NCBI GenBank assembly: GCA_035760685.1
Contig: DASTSM010000185.1
Coordinates: forward strand, 1-21,531
Length of the DNA stretch: 21,531 nucleotides
Direction of reading: 5' to 3'
Source: ZC4RG20 sp035760685
GTDB lineage: Bacteria; Pseudomonadota; Gammaproteobacteria; Steroidobacterales; Rariloculaceae
The notes beneath the pieces are model-generated. The model did not search any database. It saw nothing but the letters and a program-made list of their open reading frames with translations, and was not told where the DNA came from. Within the stretch, counting starts at the first letter, position 1. Each line of letters starts with the position of its first letter. Both the position numbers and the translations under genes were made by a program. Shown here one piece after another: positions 14,713 to 21,531 of the stretch.

Positions 14713-16938
14713 ATGGCGATTCGAGCAAAAATAAAACGCGCGCTCGTCTGGCTGCTCTTGTCGCTCGGCGTGCTGCTGTGGCTCGCCGCGCTGCTGCTCT
14801 TCACGCGCATCGCGGAAAACTCCGACGACTTCGCCCGGCTCCAGAACTGGATCCTGCTCGTCAACTCGATCGGCGTCGCGGTGCTCGTCGTCGCGATCGC
14901 CGTCAATCTCGTGCGCCTCATCCGCGAGCTCAGGCGGCACGTGCCCGGAGCGCGTCTCAAGCTCCGGATGATCACGCTGCTCGTGGCGCTCGCGGTCACG
15001 CCGCTCGTGGTCGTGTATTTCTTCTCGGTCGCATTCATCAACCGCGGCATCGACAACTGGTTCAGCGTCGACGTCGAGCAGGGTCTCGACAACGCGCTGA
15101 CTCTGAGCCAGACGGCGCTCGACCTTCAGAAGCGCCGCAGCCTCGACGAGCTCCAGCGCATCGCGGCGCGCCTCCGGACCGCGCCCGATGCGAGCGTCGT
15201 GAGCCAGCTCGCGGATCTCCGCCGCGACAGCGCGGCGGCCGAGCTCACGATTTTCGGGCCCGGGAATCAGATCGTCGCGACGACGTCCGACGACCCGATC
15301 GCGTCCGTGCCGGCCCCTCCGAGCGAAGAGATCAATTTTCAGCTGCGCCAAGGTCATCCCTACGTGAGCCTCGAGCCTCTCGCGAACGGACAGTACGAGG
15401 TCATCGCGGCCTTGAGCCTCGCGCGCTCGGACCCGCCCGGCGACGCCCGGACGCTCGCGGCGCACTTCCCCGTCGATCCGCGGCTCGGCACGCTCGCGAA
15501 CTCCGTGCAGCAGAGCTACAACCAATATTCGGAGCTTTCCTTCCTGCGCACCGCGCTCAAGTATTCCTTCACGCTGACGCTGAGCCTCGTGCTGCTGATC
15601 TCGGTGCTCGCCTCCGTCTACGGCGCCTTCACGTCGTCGCGCCGGCTCGTCGGCCCGATCCAGCAGCTCATGCAGGGCACGCGCGCGGTCGCGCGCGGCG
15701 ACTTCGACACGCGGCTGCCGATACCCGGACGCGACGAGATCGGCTTCCTCGTGAACTCGTTCAACGACATGACGCAGCGGCTTGCCGCCGCGCGCGAGGA
15801 GGCGAGGCTCGGCGAGCAAAGAGTCGAGAGCGAGCGCAATAAGCTCGAGGTCATCCTCGCGCGGCTTTCGACCGGCGTCGTCGCGCTCGAGCCGGACATG
15901 CGGATCAGGACCGCGAACGCGGCGGCCGGGACGATCCTCGACGTGGATCTCGAGGCGCACATCGGCGAATCCTTGTTCGCGCTGAGCGAGAGCTATCCGC
16001 TGCTCGCGCAGTTTCTTTCCGTGAGCGGCGCGCATCTCGAGCACGGCCACGGCGAGTGGCGCGAGCAGGTCGTGCTCCGCCGCGGCGACGGCGGCAGGCG
16101 GGTGCTTATGTGCGCCTGCACGCGGCTGCCGCCCGTGGAGGGGACCGCGAGCGGCTATGTCGTCGTGTTCGACGACATCACGGCCCTCGTGCAGGCACAG
16201 CGCGACGCGGCGTGGGGCGAGGTCGCCCGTCGTCTCGCGCATGAGATCAAGAATCCCCTGACGCCGATACAGCTCTCGGCGGAGCGCTTGCGGCGCCGGT
16301 ATCTCGGCACGGACGGCGCCGACTTCGATCTGCTCGATCGCGCGACGCACACGATCATCCAGCAGGTCGAGGCCATGAAGGAGATGGTCAATGCGTTCAG
16401 CCAGTACGCGCGTACCCCCGACGTCGAGCTGAGCCGTTTCGACCTGAACGAGCTCATCGCGGAGGTTACGGAGCTTTACCGCTCGCCCGACCATCCGGTC
16501 GCGATCAAGCTCTCGTTCGATCGGGATTTGCCGCTCGTCGAGGCGGACGCTTCGAGGATGCGCCAGGTGTTTCACAACCTCATGCGTAACGCCATCGAGG
16601 CCATGGAGCACCAGGTGAACGCGCGCGTCGACATCTCGACGCGCCGCACGGTCCGCGACGACGCGGAAGCCGTCGAGGTCAACGTGGCGGACAACGGGCC
16701 CGGCTTCATCGACGACTTCCTGCACCAGGCGTTCGAGCCCTACGTCACGAGCAAGCCGAAGGGGACGGGTTTGGGCCTCGCGATCGTCAAGAAGCTCATC
16801 GAGGAGCACGGGGGCCAGATCAAGGCCCGCAACCGCGAGCAAGGGGGAGCGGAGATCAGTATACTGCTGCCGATATCCTGCGAAGCAGGCGGGGCACCGG
16901 CGACGAACCGCACCGAGCACAGGAGGGAGCGCGCATGA
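14713..16938 (+). CDS. ntrY: NtrY-type membrane sensor histidine kinase
   Basis: A 741-residue inner-membrane kinase. Two membrane segments near the N-terminus (about 10-31 and 45-68), a third at about 86-108, a periplasmic sensor stretch (about 109-278), and a fourth segment at about 283-305. HAMP follows at about 305-358, then a PAS domain (about 370-490). The kinase core has the H box RRLAHEIKNPLTPIQLSAER with phospho-acceptor H510, the N box FHNLMRNAIEAM, the G1 box VADNGPGF (D660) and the G2 box GTGLGLAIVKKL. All catalytic residues look intact. Membrane layout and HEIKNPLTPI are typical of NtrY rather than cytosolic NtrB. The ATG at 14713 follows a GGGCGGGAA sequence and lies 100 bp past the DUF4390 gene. 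Its stop overlaps the ntrX start (ATGA). The signal is unknown; NtrY in other bacteria has been tied to nitrogen, redox and envelope responses. Confidence 0.92.
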   Translation: MAIRAKIKRALVWLLLSLGVLLWLAALLLFTRIAENSDDFARLQNWILLVNSIGVAVLVVAIAVNLVRLIRELRRHVPGARLKLRMITLLVALAVTPLVVVYFFSVAFINRGIDNWFSVDVEQGLDNALTLSQTALDLQKRRSLDELQRIAARLRTAPDASVVSQLADLRRDSAAAELTIFGPGNQIVATTSDDPIASVPAPPSEEINFQLRQGHPYVSLEPLANGQYEVIAALSLARSDPPGDARTLAAHFPVDPRLGTLANSVQQSYNQYSELSFLRTALKYSFTLTLSLVLLISVLASVYGAFTSSRRLVGPIQQLMQGTRAVARGDFDTRLPIPGRDEIGFLVNSFNDMTQRLAAAREEARLGEQRVESERNKLEVILARLSTGVVALEPDMRIRTANAAAGTILDVDLEAHIGESLFALSESYPLLAQFLSVSGAHLEHGHGEWREQVVLRRGDGGRRVLMCACTRLPPVEGTASGYVVVFDDITALVQAQRDAAWGEVARRLAHEIKNPLTPIQLSAERLRRRYLGTDGADFDLLDRATHTIIQQVEAMKEMVNAFSQYARTPDVELSRFDLNELIAEVTELYRSPDHPVAIKLSFDRDLPLVEADASRMRQVFHNLMRNAIEAMEHQVNARVDISTRRTVRDDAEAVEVNVADNGPGFIDDFLHQAFEPYVTSKPKGTGLGLAIVKKLIEEHGGQIKARNREQGGAEISILLPISCEAGGAPATNRTEHRRERA

Positions 16939-18275
16939 AGAACGCGCGTATCTTGGTTGTCGACGACGAGGCGAACATCCGCGCGCTTCTCGACGAGATC
17001 TTGAGCGAAGAGGGCTACGAGGTCACGACGGCAGCCGACGCCAAGGAAGCCCGCGAAGCCCGCAGCCGCACCGACTTCGACCTCATCCTGCTCGATATCT
17101 GGATGCCGGACACCGACGGCATATCGCTGCTCAAGGAATGGTCCGAGGGCGACAGCCTCGGCGCCGTCGTCATGATGTCCGGTCACGGCACGGTCGACGC
17201 GGCCGTCGAAGCCACGCGTCTCGGCGCCGTCGATTTCCTCGAAAAGCCCGTGTCGCTCGCGAAGCTGCTGCGCGTCGTCGAGTCGGCGCTCACGGAGCGG
17301 CGCGCGCGGCCGAAGCGCCGCAGCCTCGTGCCGCCGATGCTCGCGCCGGTCGGCAAGAGCCAGGCGATGCGGCGTCTCCGCGAGCAGGTCGCGCGAGTCG
17401 CGCAGCACGACGCGCACACCCTTTTGACGGGCGAGCCCGGCAGCGGGCGGGAAGCCTTCGCACGCTACCTCGCGAGCCGCAGCGAGCGCGCACAAGGCCC
17501 GTTCGTCGTCGTCATGGGCGGCGAGCTCACCGAGACGAACTTCCGCTCGGTGCTGCTCGGCGAAGGCGGCGAGCCCGGGGCGCTCGAGCGGTCGAGAGGC
17601 GGCGTCCTTTTCATCGACGATCTCGAGGACATTGCGCCCGGCGCCCAGCAGTTCTTGCTCGGCGCGCTCGAGCAGGGCGAGTTCGCGCGGCCCGGCGCGT
17701 CGGGCAAGCAGACGCTCGACGTCCGCATCGTGTCGAGCGCGCCGCCCGGGTTCGAGCGCGACGAGGACTTCAAGCGCGAGCTCCTCTCGCATCTCAGCGT
17801 CATCGTGCTGCGCGTTCCGCCGCTCCGGGAGTACTCCGAGGACGTGCCGGAGCTGCTGCGCTATCACGTCGACTCCTTCGTCGACTCCGAAGGGCTGCCG
17901 TTCCGGAGGTTCAGCGTCGCGGCGCAAAATCGGCTCCGTAACTATCCGTGGCCCGGCAACGTCCGCGAGCTCAAGAATCTCGTGAAGCGCCTGCTCGTGC
18001 TCGGCGCGGGGCAAGACATCGAGCTCGAGGAAGTCGAGGCGCAGCTCGCGTCCGCCACGCCGCAGGGCGAGCCGCTCGTGAAGCAGGATCTTCTCGCGTT
18101 GCCGCTCCGGGAGGCGCGCGAGCACTTCGAGCGCGCGTACCTGCAGCAGCAGCTGCTGCTTTGCGGAGGCAAGGTCGGTCAGCTCGCGAAGCGCGTCGGC
18201 ATGGAGCGCACGCACCTCTATCGGAAGCTGCGCTCGCTCGGCGTCGACTTCCGCCAAGCGCTGACGGACGACTGA
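16935..18275 (+). CDS. ntrX: NtrX-like response regulator with degenerate AAA+ domain
   Basis: A 446-residue regulator, partner of the upstream kinase by ATGA overlap. The receiver domain (1-120) is intact: D10/D11, phospho-acceptor D54 in LILLDIWMP, S82 and K104. The central AAA+ region (about 138-365) follows the sigma54-activator plan but key residues differ. Walker A reads GEPGSGRE (R172 for the usual Lys). No GAFTGA loop is present where it should be (about 205-222). Walker B reads VLFIDD, with D229 in place of the usual Glu, and the Arg-finger region reads LLSHLSV in place of YYRLNV. PWPGNVREL is kept. The C-terminal Fis-type helix-turn-helix (about 410-440) has GGKVGQLAKRVGMERTHLYRKL. 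It is therefore probably a DNA-binding repressor or sigma70-type regulator, not a sigma54 activator. That last step is inference. Confidence 0.9.
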   Translation: MKNARILVVDDEANIRALLDEILSEEGYEVTTAADAKEAREARSRTDFDLILLDIWMPDTDGISLLKEWSEGDSLGAVVMMSGHGTVDAAVEATRLGAVDFLEKPVSLAKLLRVVESALTERRARPKRRSLVPPMLAPVGKSQAMRRLREQVARVAQHDAHTLLTGEPGSGREAFARYLASRSERAQGPFVVVMGGELTETNFRSVLLGEGGEPGALERSRGGVLFIDDLEDIAPGAQQFLLGALEQGEFARPGASGKQTLDVRIVSSAPPGFERDEDFKRELLSHLSVIVLRVPPLREYSEDVPELLRYHVDSFVDSEGLPFRRFSVAAQNRLRNYPWPGNVRELKNLVKRLLVLGAGQDIELEEVEAQLASATPQGEPLVKQDLLALPLREAREHFERAYLQQQLLLCGGKVGQLAKRVGMERTHLYRKLRSLGVDFRQALTDD

Positions 18276-18279
18276 CTTA

Positions 18280-18294
18280 GCGCCGCCTCGGCGC
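18280..18294. terminator. Short perfect hairpin between convergent ntrX and SPOR genes
   Basis: GCGCCG CCT CGGCGC gives six pairs with a three-base loop, five bases past the ntrX stop. No T run follows on either strand. With only 54 bp between two convergent stops it is the best candidate for shared transcription termination, but the lack of U-tract keeps this weak. Confidence 0.3.
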
Positions 18295-18298
18295 GTCG

Positions 18299-18328
18299 CC
18301 CATTGGTGTGCCGCCCATTGGTGTGCCG
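18299..18328. repeat. Two perfect tandem copies of a 15-bp unit plus partial third copy
   Basis: CCCATTGGTGTGCCG occurs at 18299-18313 and again at 18314-18328 with no mismatch. The next bases, CCTATTG, look like a decayed third copy and contain the SPOR gene stop codon (TTA/CTA on this strand, 18330-18332). The repeat therefore abuts and may have shaped the SPOR 3' end. Origin unknown; it could be a member of an interspersed repeat family. Confidence 0.7.
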
Positions 18329-18329
18329 C

Positions 18330-18965
18330 CTATTGCCCGCTGACGCGCATGACGAGGGCATTGATGCCCGCGTCGCGCAGCTGATCGCGGATTCGATTCA
18401 ACGTCTTGAGATCGTCGATCGGGCCGATGCGCACGCGATGAAACTCGTCGTCGTCGACCGTGACCTTCTGGATGCGCGATTCGATTCCGAGCAGCGCGAG
18501 GCTCGCCTGCATGCGGTCCGCTTCCTCGTGCGAGCGGAACGAGCCGGCCTGCAAGACGTAATTGCCCGGCGTCTCGACGGGCGCCGCCGGCGCGCGCGTC
18601 GCGGGCGCGACGCTTTCGACCTCGGGAACCACGACCTCGTACTGCGGCAGGATGTCGTAGAAGTCGAACTTCGGCTCTTCGGCGCCGCGCTTCTTCGAGT
18701 CCTTCGCCGCGCCTGCGCCCGCGGCCCCGGCGCTCGCTCGCGTGGCGCCCGCCCGGGAATCGCGGGCGGTGGCGCTCGGCGCGGCGCGGGGAGCGGCCGG
18801 GGACGGTTGCGGGGCGGCCGGAGCCGAAGCGGATGCGGGCTCGCGCCCGGCGCCGCTCAGGTAGACGCCGCCGGCCGCGATGAGACCGAGCGCCAGACCG
18901 AACAGCATCCAGAGCCAGCCCGGGGCGCGCGCGCCGCGGTTCGGCTTCCGACGCCGGGCCGCCAC
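18330..18965 (-). CDS. SPOR domain membrane protein, FtsN-like
   Basis: A 211-residue single-pass inner-membrane protein with a short basic cytosolic start (RRRKPNRG), a membrane segment at about 17-37 and a long Ala/Pro/Ser periplasmic linker. A conserved EPKFDFYDILPQYEVVVPE stretch follows (about 97-115), then a C-terminal SPOR domain (about 134-205) starting GNYVLQAGSFRSHEEADRM and including RVRIGP. SPOR domains bind peptidoglycan stripped of stem peptides at the division site. The FYDILP segment is typical of the small FtsN-like proteins encoded beside argS and priA in gammaproteobacteria; the essential FtsN motif was not identified, so I give no symbol. The start is GTG at 18965, three codons past an in-frame TAG that ends a small upstream reading frame (18972-19127). 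It is convergent with ntrX. Confidence 0.88.
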   Translation of the reverse strand: MAARRRKPNRGARAPGWLWMLFGLALGLIAAGGVYLSGAGREPASASAPAAPQPSPAAPRAAPSATARDSRAGATRASAGAAGAGAAKDSKKRGAEEPKFDFYDILPQYEVVVPEVESVAPATRAPAAPVETPGNYVLQAGSFRSHEEADRMQASLALLGIESRIQKVTVDDDEFHRVRIGPIDDLKTLNRIRDQLRDAGINALVMRVSGQ

Positions 18966-18971
18966 GGCTCG

Positions 18972-19127
18972 CTACCCGGCCTTCGGCGCCGGAGCGCCGC
19001 GTTCGCGGCGAGGCCCGCGCGCGTCGAGCGCGGAAGGCTCGGCGCAAGCGTCGAGCGGGGAAGGCTCGGCCCGAGCGTCGAGCGCGAGATTCGGCAGCAC
19101 TTCGAGATCGGCGAGCACGGGATGCAC
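18972..19127 (-). CDS. Possible small leader ORF, 51 codons, in frame with the SPOR gene
   Basis: From GTG at 19127 to TAG at 18972-18974. The product would read VHPVLADLEVLPNLALDARA, then EPSPLDACAEPSALDARGPR, ending in PKAG. AGGA lies just upstream, and a strong -10 (19149-19154) would start the transcript about 15 nt before it. The TAG is in frame with, and three codons ahead of, the SPOR GTG, which allows coupling or readthrough. The centre is built from the 27-bp repeat, so it may be non-coding DNA that happens to be open. I do not recognise the sequence. Confidence 0.25.
   Translation of the reverse strand: MHPVLADLEVLPNLALDARAEPSPLDACAEPSALDARGPRRERGAPAPKAG
19021..19086. repeat. 27-bp tandem repeat, two and a half copies
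   Basis: Copies at 19021-19047 and 19048-19074 agree at 24 of 27 positions and start GCGTCGAGCG. A third begins at 19075 (GCGTCGAGCGCG) and then diverges. The unit is a multiple of three, so every frame stays open through it. It fills the gap between SPOR and priA. Confidence 0.75.
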
Positions 19128-19148
19128 GTTTCCTGATCGACGCCGCGC

Positions 19149-19154
19149 ATTCTA
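19149..19154 (-). promoter_or_regulatory. Candidate -10 element for the SPOR gene
   Basis: On the minus strand TAGAAT sits in GGTAGAATGCGC, five of six to consensus. CCGACA upstream (four of six) is only 15 bp away, so the -35 is weak. Three copies of CGAATC (19156, 19180, 19192 on the plus strand) surround the -35 region. A start near 19142 fits transcription of the SPOR gene independent of priA. Confidence 0.45.
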
Positions 19155-19206
19155 CCGAATCCCTTCCCGTGTCGGCGCCCGAATCGGTCCTCGAATCGCC
19201 GCTTCG

Positions 19207-21483
19207 TCATGTGTCGACCGGATCGACGTCGATCGACCAGCGCGCCCGCCGCGACTCGGGCCACGTCCGGCATGCGCCGACGAGGCGGGCGAGCAGCGCG
19301 TGCAGCGGCGGCCGACTGCTGCTGCGCAGGAGCAGCCGGCCCCGGAAGCGTCCGGCCTTGCGCTCCATCGGATCGGGCGCCGGGCCGAGGACCTCGACGG
19401 ACTCCGTGGCTTCGCGGCTCTCGGCCGCGACGCGCTCGAGCAGAGCGAACACGGCCCCGCGCTGCGCCGCCTCCGCGCGCCACAAGGCGAGGTGAGAGTG
19501 CGGGGGCCAGCCCGCGCGGCGCCGCTCCTCGAGCGCGAGCTCGGCGAAGGCGGCGTAGCCGTGCGTCAAGAGCCGCGCGAGCAACGGATGCTCGGGGTAG
19601 TGCGTCTGGATCAACACCTCGCCCGGCGTGTCGCGGCGCCCGGCACGGCCCGCCACCTGGACGATCGTCTGGGCGAGCCGCTCGTCGCTGCGCAGCTCCG
19701 TGCCGAAGAGTCCTTGATCGGCGTTGAGCACGCCGACGAGCGTGACGTTCGGGAAGTCGTGGCCTTTCGTGAGCATCTGCGTGCCGACGAGGATCCGCGT
19801 GGCGCCGCTCTGCACGTCCGCGAGCACGGAGTCGAGCGCGCCCTTGCGCGCCGTCGCATCGCGGTCGAGCCGCCCGATGCGCCGTTCCGGGAACAGCGCC
19901 TGGAGCTCCTGCGTCACGCGCTCGGTGCCCGCGCCGACGGCGATGCGCTCGCTTCCGCACCGCGCGCAGCCGAAGCGCAGCGGCTTCGCGGCCCCGCAGT
20001 GATGGCAGCGCAGCTCGGCGCGTCCGGCGTGCACGGTCAGCCGCGCATCGCAGCGCCCGCATTGCTCGACGTCGCGGCAGGTCGGGCAGAACAGCACGGG
20101 CGCGAAGCCGCGCCGGTTCAGGAACAAGAGCACCTGCTGCCCCGCGCTCAAGTGTCGTTCGACGGCCGCGACGAGCGGCGTCGATAGAACGCCGCGCGCG
20201 GCATGACGGTTCAGGTCGACGAGCACGACGCGGGGCTGGCCGCCCGCGCCGATGCGGCTCGGCATCTCGAGCCGCCGGTAACGGCCCGTCCGCGCGTTGT
20301 GGACGCTCTCGAGCGAAGGCGTGGCCGACGCGAGCACGATCGGGATCCCGAGCCGCCGCGCGCGCACGACGGCGACGTCGCGGGCCGAGTAGCGAAACCC
20401 CTGCTGCTGCTTGTAAGAGAGGTCGTGCTCCTCGTCGACGATGACGAGGCCTGGCGCGGCGAGCTCCGCAAAGACCGCGGAGCGGGTGCCGACGACGACG
20501 CCGGCCTCGCCGCTCCGGGCCCGGCGCCAAGCGTCGAGACGCTCGGCGTCGCCGAGCCCGGAGTGCACGATGGCGAGCCGGTCGCCGAGCCGCGCCCGCA
20601 GGCGTGCGACGAGCTGCGGCGTCAAGCCGATCTCGGGCACGAGCAGCAGCGTCTGCCGGGCGGCGGCGAGCTGCTCGGAAATGAGCCGCAAAAAGACCTC
20701 GGTCTTGCCGCTGCCCGTGACGCCGTGCAGCAGGAAGGCCGCGTAGCCGGGCGCTCGCACCGCAATCGCTTCGAGCACGCGGGCCTGGTCGGGTGTGAGC
20801 TCGGGCGGCGGCTCTGCGGAAACCGGCCCCCGATCGGGCGCGGCCGGGGTCGCGTTGCCCGCAGGGGCGGAGCCGCCTTCGAGGCGCTCGATCATGCCCT
20901 TCTCGACGAGGCGCGTGAGCACCGCGCGCGTCACCCCGGCGCGCCGGAGCTCGGCGCTCGTGGCGGGCCCGGACGCGAGGCGCTCGAGCGCGAGCGCCTG
21001 TCGCCGGGCCCGCGCGCCCGCGGACGTCCGAGCCTCCTCTCGAGCCGCGGTCGCGAGCCGCCAGGCGGGCTCGGCCGTGGGCGTCGATGGGCGCCCCTTG
21101 CGCAGCAGGCCCGGAATGGCGTGACGCACGACCTCGCCGATCGGGTGATGGTAGTAGTCGGCAGCCCAGCGCAGCGTCGCGAGCAGCTCGCCGCCGACGA
21201 GCGGCTCGCGGTCCAGCGGCTCGAGCACGGCCTTGAGCCGATCCTTGGGCACGTCGCTCCCGCCGGCCGATTCGATGACGAGCCCGACGCGCCGGCTGCG
21301 CCCGAACGGGACCGCCACGCGGCAGCCGGGCATAGGCGCCGGACCCTCGTCGGACCAGACATAATCGAAGGTCTCCGCGAGCGGCACCGGAACCGCCACG
21401 CGCAGGATCGGCGGCCGAGCGAGCGCCGCGCGCGACCTGCCCGAAGAGGAGGACGCGGCTGATTTGTCGAGCGTGTCAACCAC
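19207..21483 (-). CDS. priA: Primosomal replication restart helicase PriA
   Basis: A 758-residue 3'-5' superfamily 2 helicase that reloads the replisome at stalled forks. An N-terminal fork-binding domain begins ILRVAVPVPLAETFDYVW (26-43) and has GCRVAVPFGRSRRVGLV; a winged-helix-like region follows. Helicase lobe 1 has Walker A GVTGSGKTE (K260), DEEH (350-353) and LASATPS. Eight cysteines bind two zincs: C466, C469, C475, C478, C493, C496, C506, C509. Lobe 2 has GTQMLTKGHDFPNV and QVAGRAGRRDTPGEV. All motifs look functional. Start is GTG at 21483, giving about 25 residues before the conserved N-terminus, longer than E. coli (732 total); no better start is visible. Only 48 bases remain upstream in the window, showing nothing recognisable. 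Downstream, where argS is common in this group, there is just the repeat segment before the SPOR gene. Confidence 0.95.
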   Translation of the reverse strand: MVDTLDKSAASSSSGRSRAALARPPILRVAVPVPLAETFDYVWSDEGPAPMPGCRVAVPFGRSRRVGLVIESAGGSDVPKDRLKAVLEPLDREPLVGGELLATLRWAADYYHHPIGEVVRHAIPGLLRKGRPSTPTAEPAWRLATAAREEARTSAGARARRQALALERLASGPATSAELRRAGVTRAVLTRLVEKGMIERLEGGSAPAGNATPAAPDRGPVSAEPPPELTPDQARVLEAIAVRAPGYAAFLLHGVTGSGKTEVFLRLISEQLAAARQTLLLVPEIGLTPQLVARLRARLGDRLAIVHSGLGDAERLDAWRRARSGEAGVVVGTRSAVFAELAAPGLVIVDEEHDLSYKQQQGFRYSARDVAVVRARRLGIPIVLASATPSLESVHNARTGRYRRLEMPSRIGAGGQPRVVLVDLNRHAARGVLSTPLVAAVERHLSAGQQVLLFLNRRGFAPVLFCPTCRDVEQCGRCDARLTVHAGRAELRCHHCGAAKPLRFGCARCGSERIAVGAGTERVTQELQALFPERRIGRLDRDATARKGALDSVLADVQSGATRILVGTQMLTKGHDFPNVTLVGVLNADQGLFGTELRSDERLAQTIVQVAGRAGRRDTPGEVLIQTHYPEHPLLARLLTHGYAAFAELALEERRRAGWPPHSHLALWRAEAAQRGAVFALLERVAAESREATESVEVLGPAPDPMERKAGRFRGRLLLRSSSRPPLHALLARLVGACRTWPESRRARWSIDVDPVDT

Positions 21484-21531
21484 GGACGGCGTGCCGCGTT
21501 ATGAGCTTCGTTCGACGGCAAGTGTGGTTCA

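Noticed and set aside
14609..14734. 41-codon frame starting ATGA on the DUF4390 stop and overlapping the ntrY start
   Set aside because: Basic, no recognisable similarity, runs into ntrY in another frame. The local 10-bp direct repeat GGCCGGAGCC (14641 and 14667) is short enough to be chance in GC-rich DNA.
18857..19210. 117-codon frame coupled by ATGA to the priA stop
   Set aside because: It overlaps the well-supported SPOR start in another frame, uses several codons rare in the neighbours, and its middle is translated 27-bp repeat; kept only as an alternative within the argS-gap finding.
21484..21531. Possible priA promoter or neighbouring gene end at the right edge
   Set aside because: Only 48 bases are available and no hexamer pair or gene end can be supported.

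Overview
The window is dense, very GC-rich bacterial chromosome with no tRNA, rRNA, CRISPR array, IS element or phage gene that I can see. Gene content and order point to a gammaproteobacterium, perhaps near the Xanthomonadales/Nevskiales/Steroidobacterales. The order dprA-smg-...-tsaC-...-aroE running one way and def-fmt-rsmB the other is the arrangement known from E. coli. A LysM gene next to dprA recalls Pseudomonas, and DUF4390-ntrY-ntrX after rsmB recalls xanthomonad-type genomes. I cannot assign a genus from sequence alone.

Layout. Left edge: the 5' two thirds of aroE (minus strand), then divergent tag (plus strand), whose 3' end overlaps the 3' end of a large secreted subtilase gene (minus strand, 1265-4456). 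A 265-bp gap with a degenerate 14-bp repeat follows. Then come tsaC, topA, smg, dprA and a LysM gene, all minus strand, with dprA/smg sharing ATGA and topA/tsaC 16 bp apart. A divergent control region (10972-11166) separates these from a plus-strand run: def, fmt, rsmB, a DUF4390 gene, ntrY, ntrX, mostly overlapping or closely spaced. Convergent to ntrX is a SPOR-domain gene (minus strand). Beyond it is a 241-bp segment with a 27-bp tandem repeat and a candidate promoter where many gammaproteobacteria carry argS. priA (minus strand) reaches the right edge.

Functions. Most genes are core information processing and repair: tRNA t6A synthesis (TsaC), tRNA-fMet formylation and deformylation (Fmt, Def), 16S rRNA m5C967 methylation (RsmB), topology (TopA), replication restart (PriA), alkylation repair (Tag) and DNA uptake or recombination (DprA). 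Envelope genes (LysM, SPOR) and a sensor/regulator pair (NtrY/NtrX) are mixed in. The subtilase is the clearest accessory gene and, with tag, interrupts the usual tsaC-aroE neighbourhood.

I did not find a convincing new multi-gene system. The observations most worth following are the NtrX-like regulator that has lost several sigma54-activator residues, the argS-less priA/SPOR junction, two perfect palindromes at the dprA start, the structured def leader, and a topoisomerase I that has a histone H1-like tail and no zinc ribbons.
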